Notes: generated by a model from the letters alone, not told the origin. A stretch of 64,000 bases of DNA from Clostridium grantii DSM 8605 (GCF_900129965.1 NZ_FQXM01000019.1:15953-79952); one strand, 5' to 3'. Positions 1-8,517 are shown, counted from the stretch's first letter. Numbers and translations: made by a program.

Positions 1-1351
1 GCTTCTTTTGTACAGGAAATAATAATCCAACTAAATCTTTTCTACGATAAACATTAAGTAACAATCCTAATAAAATCATATTAGTCATAAAATTTGAACC
101 ACCATAAGAGATAAAGGGCAAACTAATCCCTACTATAGGGAGTATCCCTAGATTCATAAGAATATTTGTGATTACTTGAACTGAAAACACAGTTACTATG
201 GAAGAAGCTAAGTACTTTCCATAGTAAGAATAGATTTTTTTAGTTGCTAAGAACATTCGAATAATTGTCAATGTAAATATAATTAACACAACTGATCCAG
301 CGATATAACCAAAAGCTGAAACTATATAAGTAAAGACAAGTTCTGTATGTAAATCTTGTAAAGCTAATTGATTAGTTCCATTATATCTTATATATAAATT
401 ATTACTACTTCCAAAAAGTTTTGAAGATGAAATCAGTTTATTCAAAACAACATATTGATAACCTGCACCGTTAGGATTTGAGTAGGGATCAAAAAAGGTT
501 AACAATCTAAGAACGCGATATGGTGAAAAAACAATAAAACTAAAGGCAGATAAAAGAATTAAAGTTAGTGTACTACCCCAAAAATATATAAGTGATTTTT
601 TGCTATTTCTCTTAAAGTTTTTACCTTTAATAGCAACTGAAAGCATTACCATGTAGCTGCAACTTAATATTATAATATTTGCAGCCGATGGAATGATTGT
701 AAAAAGTAAAATGCTTAGTAAAGCCAATGCTATTAGTTTTGACATATCCTTTATGGAACCTGTAGCCCATTTATTTAAAAGTCCAGCAAATGAAACAAGA
801 AGTAATGGTATTACAATAGTAGGAAGTGAAACAGTAAATGGACCTATTTGTAAAAAAGGAACACCATTAACTCTTACAGTAAATATTGGACTAAATAATA
901 AAAATACAAAGCTTATTAAAGTTAATATAAATATATGTAATGAGTATTTTTCGATTTTAGTGTAATCAAATAAATAGCAGGCTGTGAAAAGTATAATACT
1001 TAGTGATAAATAAGCTATATAATTTCCAAGTGATGTATAAATATAATTGGAGTTATAAAAGGAGAAAAAAGTAATTCCACCTATGGAAATCATAGCAATA
1101 ATTAAAGCTATAATAGACCATTCAGCTTTAGGTTTATGGGTGTTATTTAATTCTTTTCCAATCTCAAAAGGGTCCCCCATTTGTTTAACAGCTTTTGTGG
1201 AAGCTTCTTCTTCGCTCATACCCTTGTCTATATACTCACTTATTAACTCATCAATATGTCCCTGTAGTTCTCTAGATAGTTCAGGGTGGATTTTTTTATA
1301 TTTAACTTCTGTGCATACTTTTTCTAGAAATTCAGAAACATATTTATTCAA
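1..1351 (-). CDS. FtsW/RodA/SpoVE (SEDS) family protein with N-terminal permease-prefix domain, 3' end outside window
   Basis: The minus-strand frame is open from 1351 to the window edge (450 codons seen). The first ~60 residues are soluble and charged, with HPELSRELQGHIDELI and later MSEEEASTKAVKQMGDP, typical of the permease-prefix domain of PadR-linked membrane proteins. The rest is hydrophobic with about ten membrane segments and SEDS-type signatures near the visible end: MNLGILPIVGISLPFISYGG and LLLGLLLNVYRR. SEDS proteins polymerise or help assemble peptidoglycan at the membrane. The start is TTG at 1351, 8 nt after a GGAGG and overlapping the end of the PadR gene, so the two are translationally coupled. 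This is likely an accessory, PadR-regulated SEDS paralog rather than the housekeeping FtsW. The catalytic state cannot be judged without the missing end. Confidence 0.85.
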   Translation of the reverse strand, partial: MNKYVSEFLEKVCTEVKYKKIHPELSRELQGHIDELISEYIDKGMSEEEASTKAVKQMGDPFEIGKELNNTHKPKAEWSIIALIIAMISIGGITFFSFYNSNYIYTSLGNYIAYLSLSIILFTACYLFDYTKIEKYSLHIFILTLISFVFLLFSPIFTVRVNGVPFLQIGPFTVSLPTIVIPLLLVSFAGLLNKWATGSIKDMSKLIALALLSILLFTIIPSAANIIILSCSYMVMLSVAIKGKNFKRNSKKSLIYFWGSTLTLILLSAFSFIVFSPYRVLRLLTFFDPYSNPNGAGYQYVVLNKLISSSKLFGSSNNLYIRYNGTNQLALQDLHTELVFTYIVSAFGYIAGSVVLIIFTLTIIRMFLATKKIYSYYGKYLASSIVTVFSVQVITNILMNLGILPIVGISLPFISYGGSNFMTNMILLGLLLNVYRRKDLVGLLFPVQKK

Positions 1352-1682
1352 TGCAAGGACCTCCTATAACTTTATTTACTTTATTAATGTAGAATTGCCA
1401 TTCTTTCTGCTTGTTTTCTAAATATTTTTTCCCATTTGTTGTTATTCTATAGTATTTACGCTTTCTTACAGAAGAGGTTTCTTCCCAATAAGATTCTATC
1501 ATTTCATCACTTTCTAAAGAGTGAAGAATTGGGTAAAGAGTTCCTTCTTTCAGTGTGAAAGTATTGTCAGAACGTAATTCTAATTCTTTTGTCATTTGGT
1601 ATCCGTACATTTCACTAGTATTTAGTAAACTCAGAACTAACATGGTGGTGCTGCCTTTAATAAGGGATTTATCAATTTGCAT
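1344..1682 (-). CDS. PadR family transcriptional regulator
   Basis: This 112-residue winged-helix protein has the PadR hallmarks: an N-terminal helix, MYGYQMTKELE, then KEGTLYPILHSLESDEMIES and a wing with RKRKYYRITTNGKKYL. PadR proteins are usually repressors of an adjacent membrane-protein gene. Here the stop codon overlaps the start of the SEDS gene, so the pair forms one operon. The ATG at 1682 follows AAAGGAGG with good spacing. An inverted repeat between the promoter and the ribosome site suggests autoregulation. The ligand or stress sensed is unknown. Confidence 0.92.
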   Translation of the reverse strand: MQIDKSLIKGSTTMLVLSLLNTSEMYGYQMTKELELRSDNTFTLKEGTLYPILHSLESDEMIESYWEETSSVRKRKYYRITTNGKKYLENKQKEWQFYINKVNKVIGGPCIE

Positions 1683-1700
1683 ACTTATACCTCCTTTATC

Positions 1701-1752
1701 TATACATATATTATCTATGTATAAGTTTAATTATATTTTTGGGTTTTGTCAA
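1701..1752 (-). promoter_or_regulatory. promoter and candidate operator of the padR-SEDS operon
   Basis: On the minus strand TTGACA (1747-1752) and TAAACT (1724-1729) are separated by 17 bp, a good sigma-A promoter. Just downstream, 1701-1723 is an inverted repeat with perfect 8-bp arms TATACATA/TATGTATA and a 7-bp spacer, placed where a bound repressor would block transcription. Its ATAC-AT/AT-GTAT character resembles known PadR operators. The operator role is inferred from position and symmetry. Confidence 0.6.
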
Positions 1753-1901
1753 GTAAGATTTTTTATGTTTCCTATGAATTATTTTTGTATCATCACAAGC
1801 AAGTCAAAAGAATATAACTATAATGAATTGTTGGAAATTATGTTATAATTGATTTAATAAAAACTGAGAAATTATAGAATTAGTTAAGGGGGCTAAAAGT
1901 T

Positions 1902-2642
1902 ATGAGCATAAATAAATTTAAGGTTCAATTTACTAGAAATACGATTGATGAATTAAAGAAAAATGATGGGATAATTAGTTTACTTTATTTTGGGTACTAT
2001 ATTATACTATTAATTGGATTCGGACTGATTTGCTTTAACACAAGTATATATAAAGAGGTAGGTAAGTTATTTACTAATAATTACTTGGCTAGGATTATAT
2101 TCTACTTACCTATAACGGTTATAAGTGTTGCTCCAATTTTTATTATACTTAAAGTAAGAAATCAAAGGTTAGAAACCATAGGTTTAAGTTGCAGAAATCT
2201 TTTTAAATCTTTATTAATAGGGATAGTTGGGGCTATACCTTTCTCACTACTTAATATTAATGGAGCACTACAAGCTGGAAAAAACATTAACACAAATATA
2301 TTAGATTTTATTTATATTTTTTTATACTTTCTAATATGTATAGCATTTGTTGAGGAAGTAGTTTTTAGAGGATTTATTCAAACTCGTATTTTTGAGCTTA
2401 TAAAAGGAAAATGGATAGGTATAATTGTTGTTGGAGTATTGTTTGCTGCAATACATATACCTTTTCAAATGATGGTAGCTCATATGAATTTGGTAGAGTT
2501 CTTGATGTATGACTGTGCTCATTTATTTATTACTTTCATTATTCATATATATCTAGTTTATTTATACACTAGATATAACAACTTAACTTCAACAATTATA
2601 GCACATACACTTATGGATTTTAGTTATGCCATATTTATGTAA
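1902..2642 (+). CDS. CPBP family intramembrane metalloprotease
   Basis: This 246-residue protein has about seven membrane segments and the three CPBP (CAAX protease/bacteriocin-processing) motifs: EEVVFRG near residues 151-157, FAAIHIPF near 183-190 and HTLMDF near 235. The glutamates and histidines are the proposed metal/catalytic residues, all present, so it looks active. Bacterial CPBP proteins process peptides or membrane proteins or take part in self-immunity; no bacteriocin gene is visible nearby. The start follows a GGGGG-type ribosome site, and a TATAAT at 1844-1849 lies upstream. Substrate unknown. Confidence 0.88.
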   Translation: MSINKFKVQFTRNTIDELKKNDGIISLLYFGYYIILLIGFGLICFNTSIYKEVGKLFTNNYLARIIFYLPITVISVAPIFIILKVRNQRLETIGLSCRNLFKSLLIGIVGAIPFSLLNINGALQAGKNINTNILDFIYIFLYFLICIAFVEEVVFRGFIQTRIFELIKGKWIGIIVVGVLFAAIHIPFQMMVAHMNLVEFLMYDCAHLFITFIIHIYLVYLYTRYNNLTSTIIAHTLMDFSYAIFM

Positions 2643-2660
2643 TCATTAAGGAGGAAAAAA

Positions 2661-3176
2661 ATGAACTTAACATTAGTAAGACCTACAGTAAAAATAGAAA
2701 AACTACATAAAGATTTTATCAAGGAATGGGAAGATAATAAAGAAGAAATCACACCATATGCGGCCAGGTTATTGGATATGAATTATGAAGAATGGCTGGA
2801 TTATACATATAAAATTGAAAATAAGGATACTTGTCCATCTCAATGGGTTTCTGCACATACTTATTTTTTAGTGCTAGATAATAAAAAAATTATAGGAGCA
2901 GTTAATATTAGACACAGTTTAAATGACTATTTATTTAACTTTGGTGGACATATTGGTTACGGAATTTGTCCATCTGAGAGAAAAAAAGGATATGCATCAA
3001 AAATGTTAGCTATGTCTCTACCCATTGCAAAGGAATTGGGAATTGATAAAGTTTTAATTGTATGTGATAAAGATAATTTAGCTTCCGCTAAAACAATTAT
3101 TAAAAATGGTGGAGTACTTGAAAATGAGGTTCTAGAAGATGGTGAATTGATTCAACGTTACTGGATTCAGCTTTAA
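2661..3176 (+). CDS. GNAT family N-acetyltransferase
   Basis: This 171-residue protein has the GNAT fold signature: a central strand, YGICPSERKKGYASKMLAMS (acetyl-CoA pyrophosphate loop in the R/Q-x-x-G-x-G/A style), and a late strand with DKDNLASAKTIIKNGG. That last motif is typical of the predicted acetyltransferase group that modifies small amines or proteins. It starts 19 bp after the CPBP gene behind AAGGAGG, so the two are probably co-transcribed. Substrate cannot be predicted. Confidence 0.88.
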   Translation: MNLTLVRPTVKIEKLHKDFIKEWEDNKEEITPYAARLLDMNYEEWLDYTYKIENKDTCPSQWVSAHTYFLVLDNKKIIGAVNIRHSLNDYLFNFGGHIGYGICPSERKKGYASKMLAMSLPIAKELGIDKVLIVCDKDNLASAKTIIKNGGVLENEVLEDGELIQRYWIQL

Positions 3177-3232
3177 TTGTATAAAACTTTAATTGTATAA
3201 AAGTTTGTATTTGCCTTATAGGAGGATTTAAT

Positions 3233-3799
3233 TTGAGACAAAAATGGATAGCGGTAGTGGGTAGTTCTAGAAAAGGTGGAAATACAGAACTACTAACAGA
3301 TTATATAATAAGTGGATTAAACGAGAAAGGCATTGATGTTGAAAAATATATTTTGGATAGTGAAAAGATTTCATCTTGTAATGGGTGTGAGTACTGTATA
3401 AGCACTGGGATTTGTAGGATTAATGATAATGTTTCTTCAATTATTGATAAAATGAAAGTTGTGGATGGCTATATTTTTTCTTCCCCATCCTACAATTATA
3501 ACATGACGGCTCAAATTAAAGCTTTATTAGATAGAACTTTTTGTTTGAATGATTACGAAGATGGTTGTAAGAGTCGCTTGACAGAAGACAAAAGAGCAAT
3601 AATTCTAGGTGTTTGTAAAGGAAAAACAAAAGAATCTATGGGATATACAGTAGAAGGTATGGTTAAATCACTTTCTGATCTAGAAGTAAAAATAGTTGAT
3701 GTAATTGAGTATTATAATACTAAGGATATTCCAGTAGAAGAAAATAAAAAAATCAAAAAAAGTATTATGGAAAAAATCAGATGCAATGGTGAATTATAA
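3233..3799 (+). CDS. NADPH-dependent FMN reductase-like / iron-sulfur flavoprotein family
   Basis: This 188-residue flavodoxin-like protein begins with VVGSSRKGGNTELL, the FMN-phosphate loop of the NADPH-dependent FMN reductase family. It carries CNGCEYCISTGICRIND, the compact cysteine cluster region of iron-sulfur flavoproteins (Isf) or their cluster-less relatives. SPSYNYNMTAQIKALLDR forms the second FMN-binding loop. The start is TTG at 3233 behind AGGAGG. The likely role is two-electron transfer to small electron acceptors in an anaerobe; physiological partners are not visible. Confidence 0.85.
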   Translation: MRQKWIAVVGSSRKGGNTELLTDYIISGLNEKGIDVEKYILDSEKISSCNGCEYCISTGICRINDNVSSIIDKMKVVDGYIFSSPSYNYNMTAQIKALLDRTFCLNDYEDGCKSRLTEDKRAIILGVCKGKTKESMGYTVEGMVKSLSDLEVKIVDVIEYYNTKDIPVEENKKIKKSIMEKIRCNGEL

Positions 3800-3856
3800 A
3801 GGGTGAATTATAATGATGAAAGATATTTATGAAGAATTTGTGAGGGTGAACTTTAT

Positions 3857-4426
3857 ATGAATACAGCAACATTTTTAGAAATATTAACAGTAGCAGAAAA
3901 ACTAAAATGTAATACTAGGCACTCATGGACATCCAGTGGACGTCATGAAAGCGTAGCAGAACACAGCTGGCGTATAGCATTAATGGCATTGTTAATGCGT
4001 GATGAATTTCCAGAGATTGATATGGATAAGGTAATTCGTATGTGTTTGATTCATGATTTAGGAGAAGCCTTTACTGGTGATATTCCTACTTTTGAGAAGC
4101 GAGAAGAAGACAGTGAAAAAGAGGATAAGATATTTTTCCAATGGATTGCAACTTTCCCTACTCATTATCGTGAGGAATTCACAGAGCTATTAAAGGAAAT
4201 GAATGAACTTAAAACTAATGAAGCGAAGCTTTACAAAGCATTAGATAATTTAGAAGCAGTGATTCAGCATAACGAGGCGGATATTAGCACTTGGATTCCG
4301 CTAGAATATGACCTACAGTTTACTTATGGTGCGGACAAGGTAGAATTCTCATCTTATTTAAGAGAGCTTAAGAAAGAAATAGATCAAAGAACCACAGAAA
4401 AAATAGCTAAAAAGAATGAAGATTAG
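3857..4426 (+). CDS. HD domain phosphohydrolase (YfbR/HDDC2-like 5'-nucleotidase)
   Basis: This 189-residue protein shows the HD superfamily metal-binding residues: H in GRHESVAEHSWR near residue 35, then the HD pair in IHDLGEAFTGDIP near residues 69-78. The layout and VAEHSWR match YfbR/HDDC2, which dephosphorylate (deoxy)nucleoside 5'-monophosphates. The second-half helices, including EAVIQHNEADISTW, are compatible with the conserved distal aspartate. The ribosome site is weak (GAGGGTGA). A nucleotide-pool role is likely; substrate preference is uncertain. Confidence 0.8.
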   Translation: MNTATFLEILTVAEKLKCNTRHSWTSSGRHESVAEHSWRIALMALLMRDEFPEIDMDKVIRMCLIHDLGEAFTGDIPTFEKREEDSEKEDKIFFQWIATFPTHYREEFTELLKEMNELKTNEAKLYKALDNLEAVIQHNEADISTWIPLEYDLQFTYGADKVEFSSYLRELKKEIDQRTTEKIAKKNED

Positions 4427-4623
4427 TTATTTAGAATAAATCAATGAGAAACTTTTTGAATATGATGACTATTTTATAAAAAAGAAAGATTAAACTATAA
4501 ATTATTATATATTAATTAAAGGCTGTGCTTTGAAAAATCTCAAATTATAGGTGATAAAAATTTGTAAGAATTAGTTAATTAAAATGCTATTGAAAATACT
4601 ATTGCAAAGGAGAGAAATCATTT

Positions 4624-4812
4624 ATGAAGAAAGAAAATGTTAATAAAAAAGTATTGTTACCTTACATAGGCGGTATTATTGCATTAATATCAGTTATAGT
4701 AATATCAAAGATTTCACAAGATGTTGGATTTTATTTTTATGTTATTGCAGTGGTAGTTATTATTGTTGGTGTAATTAGAATGGTGATTAAGGCTATTTCA
4801 AAAGATAAATAA
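4624..4812 (+). CDS. small two-helix membrane protein, unknown function
   Basis: A 62-residue protein with a lysine-rich N-terminus and two predicted membrane helices (about residues 12-28 and 33-54), ending in a basic tail. A GGAGAG ribosome site lies 9-10 nt before the ATG. I do not recognise a family. It stands between the HD phosphohydrolase and a MORN-like protein, with about 200 bp of untranslated sequence upstream. Confidence 0.55.
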   Translation: MKKENVNKKVLLPYIGGIIALISVIVISKISQDVGFYFYVIAVVVIIVGVIRMVIKAISKDK

Positions 4813-4870
4813 ATGTTTTTCAAATAAGTAAAAACATAATGTTCTTACTTAATGTTAGAAAGGAGATTGT

Positions 4871-5152
4871 ATGTTAGAAAAAAAGAAATACGCAAATGGT
4901 CAAGATGTTTACACATATTATGAAAATAAACTTACCTACTATTATAAAAATGGGAAATTAAAAGCAGAGGGACCTTTTGAAAATGAGCAAATGAACGGTG
5001 AATGGAAATTTTTCAGGGAGAATGGACAATTATGGCAAATAGGAAATCTTCATAACCACAAGAAACATGGTGTATGGATAAGGTTTAATAAAGATAATCA
5101 ACAGGAGTATAAGGAGGTATTTAAAGAAGGAAAATTAATTAAATCAAAATGA
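4871..5152 (+). CDS. MORN-repeat / YwqK-like protein
   Basis: This 93-residue protein has about three MORN-like repeats built on Y-x-N-G-K-L-K-x-E-G and N-G-x-W: YYKNGKLKAEGPFENEQMNG, then ENGQLWQIGNLHNHKKHGVW and a third degenerate unit. Such YwqK-type beta-hairpin proteins are annotated as toxin-antitoxin accessory or generic repeat proteins. A strong AAAGGAG precedes the ATG. No toxin partner is seen next to it. Confidence 0.75.
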   Translation: MLEKKKYANGQDVYTYYENKLTYYYKNGKLKAEGPFENEQMNGEWKFFRENGQLWQIGNLHNHKKHGVWIRFNKDNQQEYKEVFKEGKLIKSK

Positions 5153-5188
5153 AATAAGAATTATTTGTTTTTAGGAGGAATGGGTAAA

Positions 5189-5812
5189 TTGAATAAAACA
5201 CACTTTTGTACATGTACAGACCTTGATTGTAAATTTAATCCTCATAATCATTCTTTGGGATGTGATTTATGCATCAAAAAATGCCTTAAAGAAGGGGAAA
5301 TTCCTTCCTGTTTTTTTAAAGCAATTCATGATGATATAAGTGAAACTAAAGATTTTACTTATAAGGGATTTGGGGACTTTTTTGTAAAGCATGGAAAAAC
5401 AAATGAAATGATAGTAGAAAAGATAAGTAAAGAAGAAACATGGGAAATAAGGCATAAAGTAATGTGGCCTAACAAAGAATTAGATTATGTAAAATTAAAG
5501 GATGATGACTTTGGTATACATTATGGTATTTTTCATGAAAATCAATTAGTTTCTGTAATTTCGCTTTTTATTGATAATGAAAAAGCTCAATTTAGAAAAT
5601 TTGCTACAATGGAAGAGTATCAAAGTAAGGGATATGGAAGTAAATTATTAAAACATGTAATAAATGAAGCAAAAATTCAAGGGGCTAAAACTATTTGTTG
5701 TAATGCAAGAAGAAACAAAACTAGTTTTTACAAGAAATTTGGATTAATAGAAACCACTAAAATCTTTGAAAAAGGTGGAACTGATTATATATTAATGGAA
5801 AAGCAATTATAA
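5189..5812 (+). CDS. DUF6485 cysteine-rich domain fused to GNAT acetyltransferase
   Basis: The first ~45 residues are a cysteine-rich module (CTCTDLDCKFNPHNH, then CDLCIKKCLKEGEIPSCFF) matching the small stand-alone DUF6485 proteins, which likely bind metal or an Fe-S cluster. Residues ~75-207 form a GNAT domain with EEYQSKGYGSKLLKHV as acetyl-CoA loop and NARRNKTSFYKKFG near the end. The start is TTG at 5189, 9 nt after GGAGGA; an upstream in-frame ATG at 5180 abuts that site and cannot be used. The two parts may act together, but no substrate is evident. Confidence 0.8.
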   Translation: MNKTHFCTCTDLDCKFNPHNHSLGCDLCIKKCLKEGEIPSCFFKAIHDDISETKDFTYKGFGDFFVKHGKTNEMIVEKISKEETWEIRHKVMWPNKELDYVKLKDDDFGIHYGIFHENQLVSVISLFIDNEKAQFRKFATMEEYQSKGYGSKLLKHVINEAKIQGAKTICCNARRNKTSFYKKFGLIETTKIFEKGGTDYILMEKQL

Positions 5813-5833
5813 TTAACAAAGTAAGGGGTATGA

Positions 5834-6102
5834 ATGATTAAAGTAAATTTTTATGATTTAAATACAGTTGAAGATAAAAAATTATTATTTGCTGTGATAA
5901 TGGCAAAGTTTAATGGAAAATGGATTTATGCAAGGCATAAAAACAGGCAGACGTGGGAAATTCCTCTAATGATTTAACATATCCTTTGATTCAACCATTT
6001 TTACATAGAAAGGTATTGGATTTTCTTAAAGTACGCAACAATAAGACAACCTTTATACAGGAGGCTGTCCTATATTATTATCAACATTATCTTAAAACAT
6101 AG
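5834..6102 (+). pseudogene. Nudix hydrolase remnant with the Nudix box deleted
   Basis: Frame 1 (5834-5977) encodes 47 residues with GKWIYARHKNRQTWEIP, the strand that leads into the Nudix box, then stops. After a frame change, 5968 onward reads NDLTYPLIQPFLHRKVLDFL, the C-terminal helix region of clostridial Nudix proteins, continuing to a stop at 6100-6102. The GX5EX7REUXEEXGU box in between is missing. The gene therefore lost about 80 residues plus the frame and should be inactive. Confidence 0.7.
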
Positions 6103-6123
6103 CCAATAAAATAAATAAATAAA

Positions 6124-6137
6124 TACTGAACCGTCCC
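6124..6137. repeat. TACTGAACCGTCCC partial repeat
   Basis: Fourteen bases identical to 6988-7001, also sharing GAACCGTCCC with the 3' arm of the larger palindromes. It stands alone without the other arm, just upstream of the gene at 6167. Confidence 0.6.
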
Positions 6138-6166
6138 TGGTTCTTATTTATAAGGAGTAATTTTTC

Positions 6167-6916
6167 ATGAAAACAAATTATATAATTTTATTTTTGAAAG
6201 GTATAGGTAAATTTATTCTAGCATTAATGTTAATAGTTATTATGGCTATAGTTCCAATGGCCTTTTTTGCAATAACAAGCAATCTTTTATCAGGGTATGA
6301 AGATTACGTTATATATTCAACACCATCTATAAGTTTTGGCATAGCAATAGTGATTATATATATTTGGCTTTTGATTTTATTAATAAGAATATTTTCATGG
6401 AGAATTGGGAAGAAGAATCAAACAGATACTAAGAATGAAAAAGAATTGGTTAATATAGTGAATAGTGAAACTGAAAAACCAAAGGTAATTGAATTTAGAT
6501 ATAAAAATCAAATAGTTTTTACATTTATACTAATATCTATATTAGGATTATTTTATGGTTATAGAACTTTTAATGTGATAACAGAGGATAAAATAATAGT
6601 ACATAATATTTTAAACTTATCTGGAAAAGTATATGATTACTCTGATGTGAGTGAAATTTATACGGGGATTTCAAAAGATAAAGATCACAATTTGTACTAT
6701 AAAATTGAGTTAAAGGATGGGAAAATTATCAATCTAATTTCAGCAAGTATAGATAGCGATAATGATGCGTACGAACTATCTATAGAACATATAGATGAAA
6801 AATTATTACAAATTGGTGTTAGAAAAAATATAGATTTTACAAATTTAAGCAAATTTGAAGATAAAGATTATAATGAGGAATATGCTGAAAATGTGAAAAG
6901 AATATTGGGAAGATAA
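6167..6916 (+). CDS. membrane protein of unknown function
   Basis: A 249-residue protein with two N-terminal membrane helices (about residues 7-40 and 60-82), a polar linker, a third helix near 120-135 and a C-terminal soluble domain of ~110 residues. That domain contains NVITEDKIIVHN and YDYSDVSEIYTGI, resembling small PH-like membrane-associated domains. The ATG follows AAGGAG. A partial GAACCGTCCC repeat lies just upstream (6124-6137). No family assigned. Confidence 0.6.
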   Translation: MKTNYIILFLKGIGKFILALMLIVIMAIVPMAFFAITSNLLSGYEDYVIYSTPSISFGIAIVIIYIWLLILLIRIFSWRIGKKNQTDTKNEKELVNIVNSETEKPKVIEFRYKNQIVFTFILISILGLFYGYRTFNVITEDKIIVHNILNLSGKVYDYSDVSEIYTGISKDKDHNLYYKIELKDGKIINLISASIDSDNDAYELSIEHIDEKLLQIGVRKNIDFTNLSKFEDKDYNEEYAENVKRILGR

Positions 6917-6987
6917 TGGAAAACCACCAAAATGGAGAATTGATGAGAATTTATCTGAATGTTATTAAAGATAAAAATTCAAATAAT

Positions 6988-7040
6988 TACTGAACCGTCC
7001 CCGATTTTTATCGCGATTTTTATCGGGGATTTTGTCTTGT
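6988..7040. repeat. ACTGAACCGTCCCC repeat fragment with hairpin and 12-bp tandem duplication
   Basis: 6988-7002 repeats the TACTGAACCGTCCC(C) sequence also found at 6124-6137 and at one end of the larger palindromes elsewhere in the window. It runs into CCCCGAT (6999-7005) paired with ATCGGGG (7022-7028). The loop contains two tandem copies of CGATTTTTATCG (7002-7013 and 7014-7025). The hairpin lies between two convergent genes and may act as a terminator. Confidence 0.55.
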
Positions 7041-7061
7041 TATGTCTTGTTAAAAAAATTA

Positions 7062-8393
7062 TCAGAACAATAATTTAATAATTCTACTAGGTCGACCTGA
7101 TTTGCCTAGTACTTTTTTACCTACTATTTTGATGTAATTATGTCTTTCTAATCTATCTATGATTCTATTCATGCTTCTAGGGGTAATGCCAAAACTTTTA
7201 GCAAGCTCCATAGAGGTGAAACTTTCATTTGTATTTTCATTTGAGATACAGTGAAGTTTAAAAATCGTGTTAATGCTTAAACCTGTTTCTACAGCAATAT
7301 TATGAAAAGTGTTATCAATAAAAGGTTCCTTTTCAGGTGGATGAATAATAGTAGGGGATATGGGTTCAATAATATTATTTTCGCCATACACTACGAAAGC
7401 TTTATTACCTCCTTTTTTCTGAGCTTTTTTCATACCTATAGTTGCATTATATTTTGCTTCTCTAGCGGTAATTCCATAGCCAATGCCAACGCTTATGGTG
7501 CTACAGGTATTTCTTGCAATAGTGGCTAATAGATCAAAGTTATCAATATTGTTAGTTTCTGTTTCAAGGATACTTTTTGTACAAAAAAGCAGATATCCTT
7601 TATCACCAACTTCAGTTAGAGTGGATTGGATTTTTTGAGCGAACAAATAAATTTCCTTAGTAACCTTCACTTTTTCCAACATGGTCTCATATTCATTTTC
7701 ATTGATTAATGAGTATTCATTTGGCAAATCAATCTCTATGGATAAAATAACCAGTTGACTTTTCTTATTTATTAATGCTTCCTGCTTTAATTCAAAATTG
7801 GTGAGTATATTAACAATTGTATCTAAGGTTGGATCTAAGCTAATACAAGGAATATTCTTTTTAATTAAACTCTCATATACAGCTGAAAAGCCAGTAAAGC
7901 AACAAGAAACCCTTTGATTATAATAATTTTGGCTATGAAATAGCTCTAATTTCTCAAGAAATTTCTCATCATATTCAGTTTCCTCCCAAATAAAAGCATC
8001 AACATTGTTATTATTTATTCCTATCTGATTAAAAATCTTTAATATCTTTTCTTTTTCATAAGAATCAATACTAATTTTAGAAACCTTATATTTATGTATG
8101 AGAGTAGCTTCTAATATTGCTCGTAGAAGTTGACTTTCATCATTGTGTAGATAGTCCCAAGGTATTGAAGGTATCATTTTACTATTAATAATCTGGTAGG
8201 GAGCTTTACCAGTAAATAATATTCCATCTAAATATTGTTCTTGATTTTTGATAATGGATTTTATGCTCTCACTTTGAGCTAGGGATTCAAATTCTATATC
8301 TATGGTTTCAATTTCTTTGAAATATGTTTTAACAATTTCATTAATCAATTTAATTCTTCTTTTGTGACCGACAAGTGCCAATTTTAAATACAT
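7062..8393 (-). CDS. two-domain transcriptional regulator divergent from tryptophanase
   Basis: A 443-residue protein. The middle (about 205-345) has a nucleotidyl-cyclase-like or GTP-cyclohydrolase-III-like fold: it ends in ISVGIGYGITAREAKYNAT then AQKKGGNKAFVVY, as in diverged GGDEF/cyclohydrolase domains, but lacks a GGDEF motif. The C-terminus (about 370-443) is a winged helix (SMELAKSFGITPRSMNRIID then RLERHNYIKIVGKK). The N-terminal ~200 residues resemble a phosphate-binding sensor domain. The ATG sits 6 nt after GGAGG. It is transcribed away from tnaA, so it is probably the local regulator; ligand unknown. Confidence 0.75.
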   Translation of the reverse strand: MYLKLALVGHKRRIKLINEIVKTYFKEIETIDIEFESLAQSESIKSIIKNQEQYLDGILFTGKAPYQIINSKMIPSIPWDYLHNDESQLLRAILEATLIHKYKVSKISIDSYEKEKILKIFNQIGINNNNVDAFIWEETEYDEKFLEKLELFHSQNYYNQRVSCCFTGFSAVYESLIKKNIPCISLDPTLDTIVNILTNFELKQEALINKKSQLVILSIEIDLPNEYSLINENEYETMLEKVKVTKEIYLFAQKIQSTLTEVGDKGYLLFCTKSILETETNNIDNFDLLATIARNTCSTISVGIGYGITAREAKYNATIGMKKAQKKGGNKAFVVYGENNIIEPISPTIIHPPEKEPFIDNTFHNIAVETGLSINTIFKLHCISNENTNESFTSMELAKSFGITPRSMNRIIDRLERHNYIKIVGKKVLGKSGRPSRIIKLLF

Positions 8394-8495
8394 GGGAGAC
8401 CTCCAATTTTAAATGTAATTGGTTTATTGCATATACAAGGACGTGCATAGAAACCCGCCCCTACAATAATTCAATTATATACTAATAATATTCTT

Positions 8496-8517
8496 AATTA
8501 AAGACAAATTAAAGACA
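8496..8517. promoter_or_regulatory. tandem 11-bp direct repeat upstream of tryptophanase
   Basis: AATTAAAGACA occurs twice back to back (8496-8506 and 8507-8517), spaced by one helical turn, about 100 bp before the tnaA start and about 100 bp before the divergent regulator start. This is a plausible binding site for the regulator encoded at 7062-8393. No TnaC-like leader peptide was seen. Confidence 0.35.
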
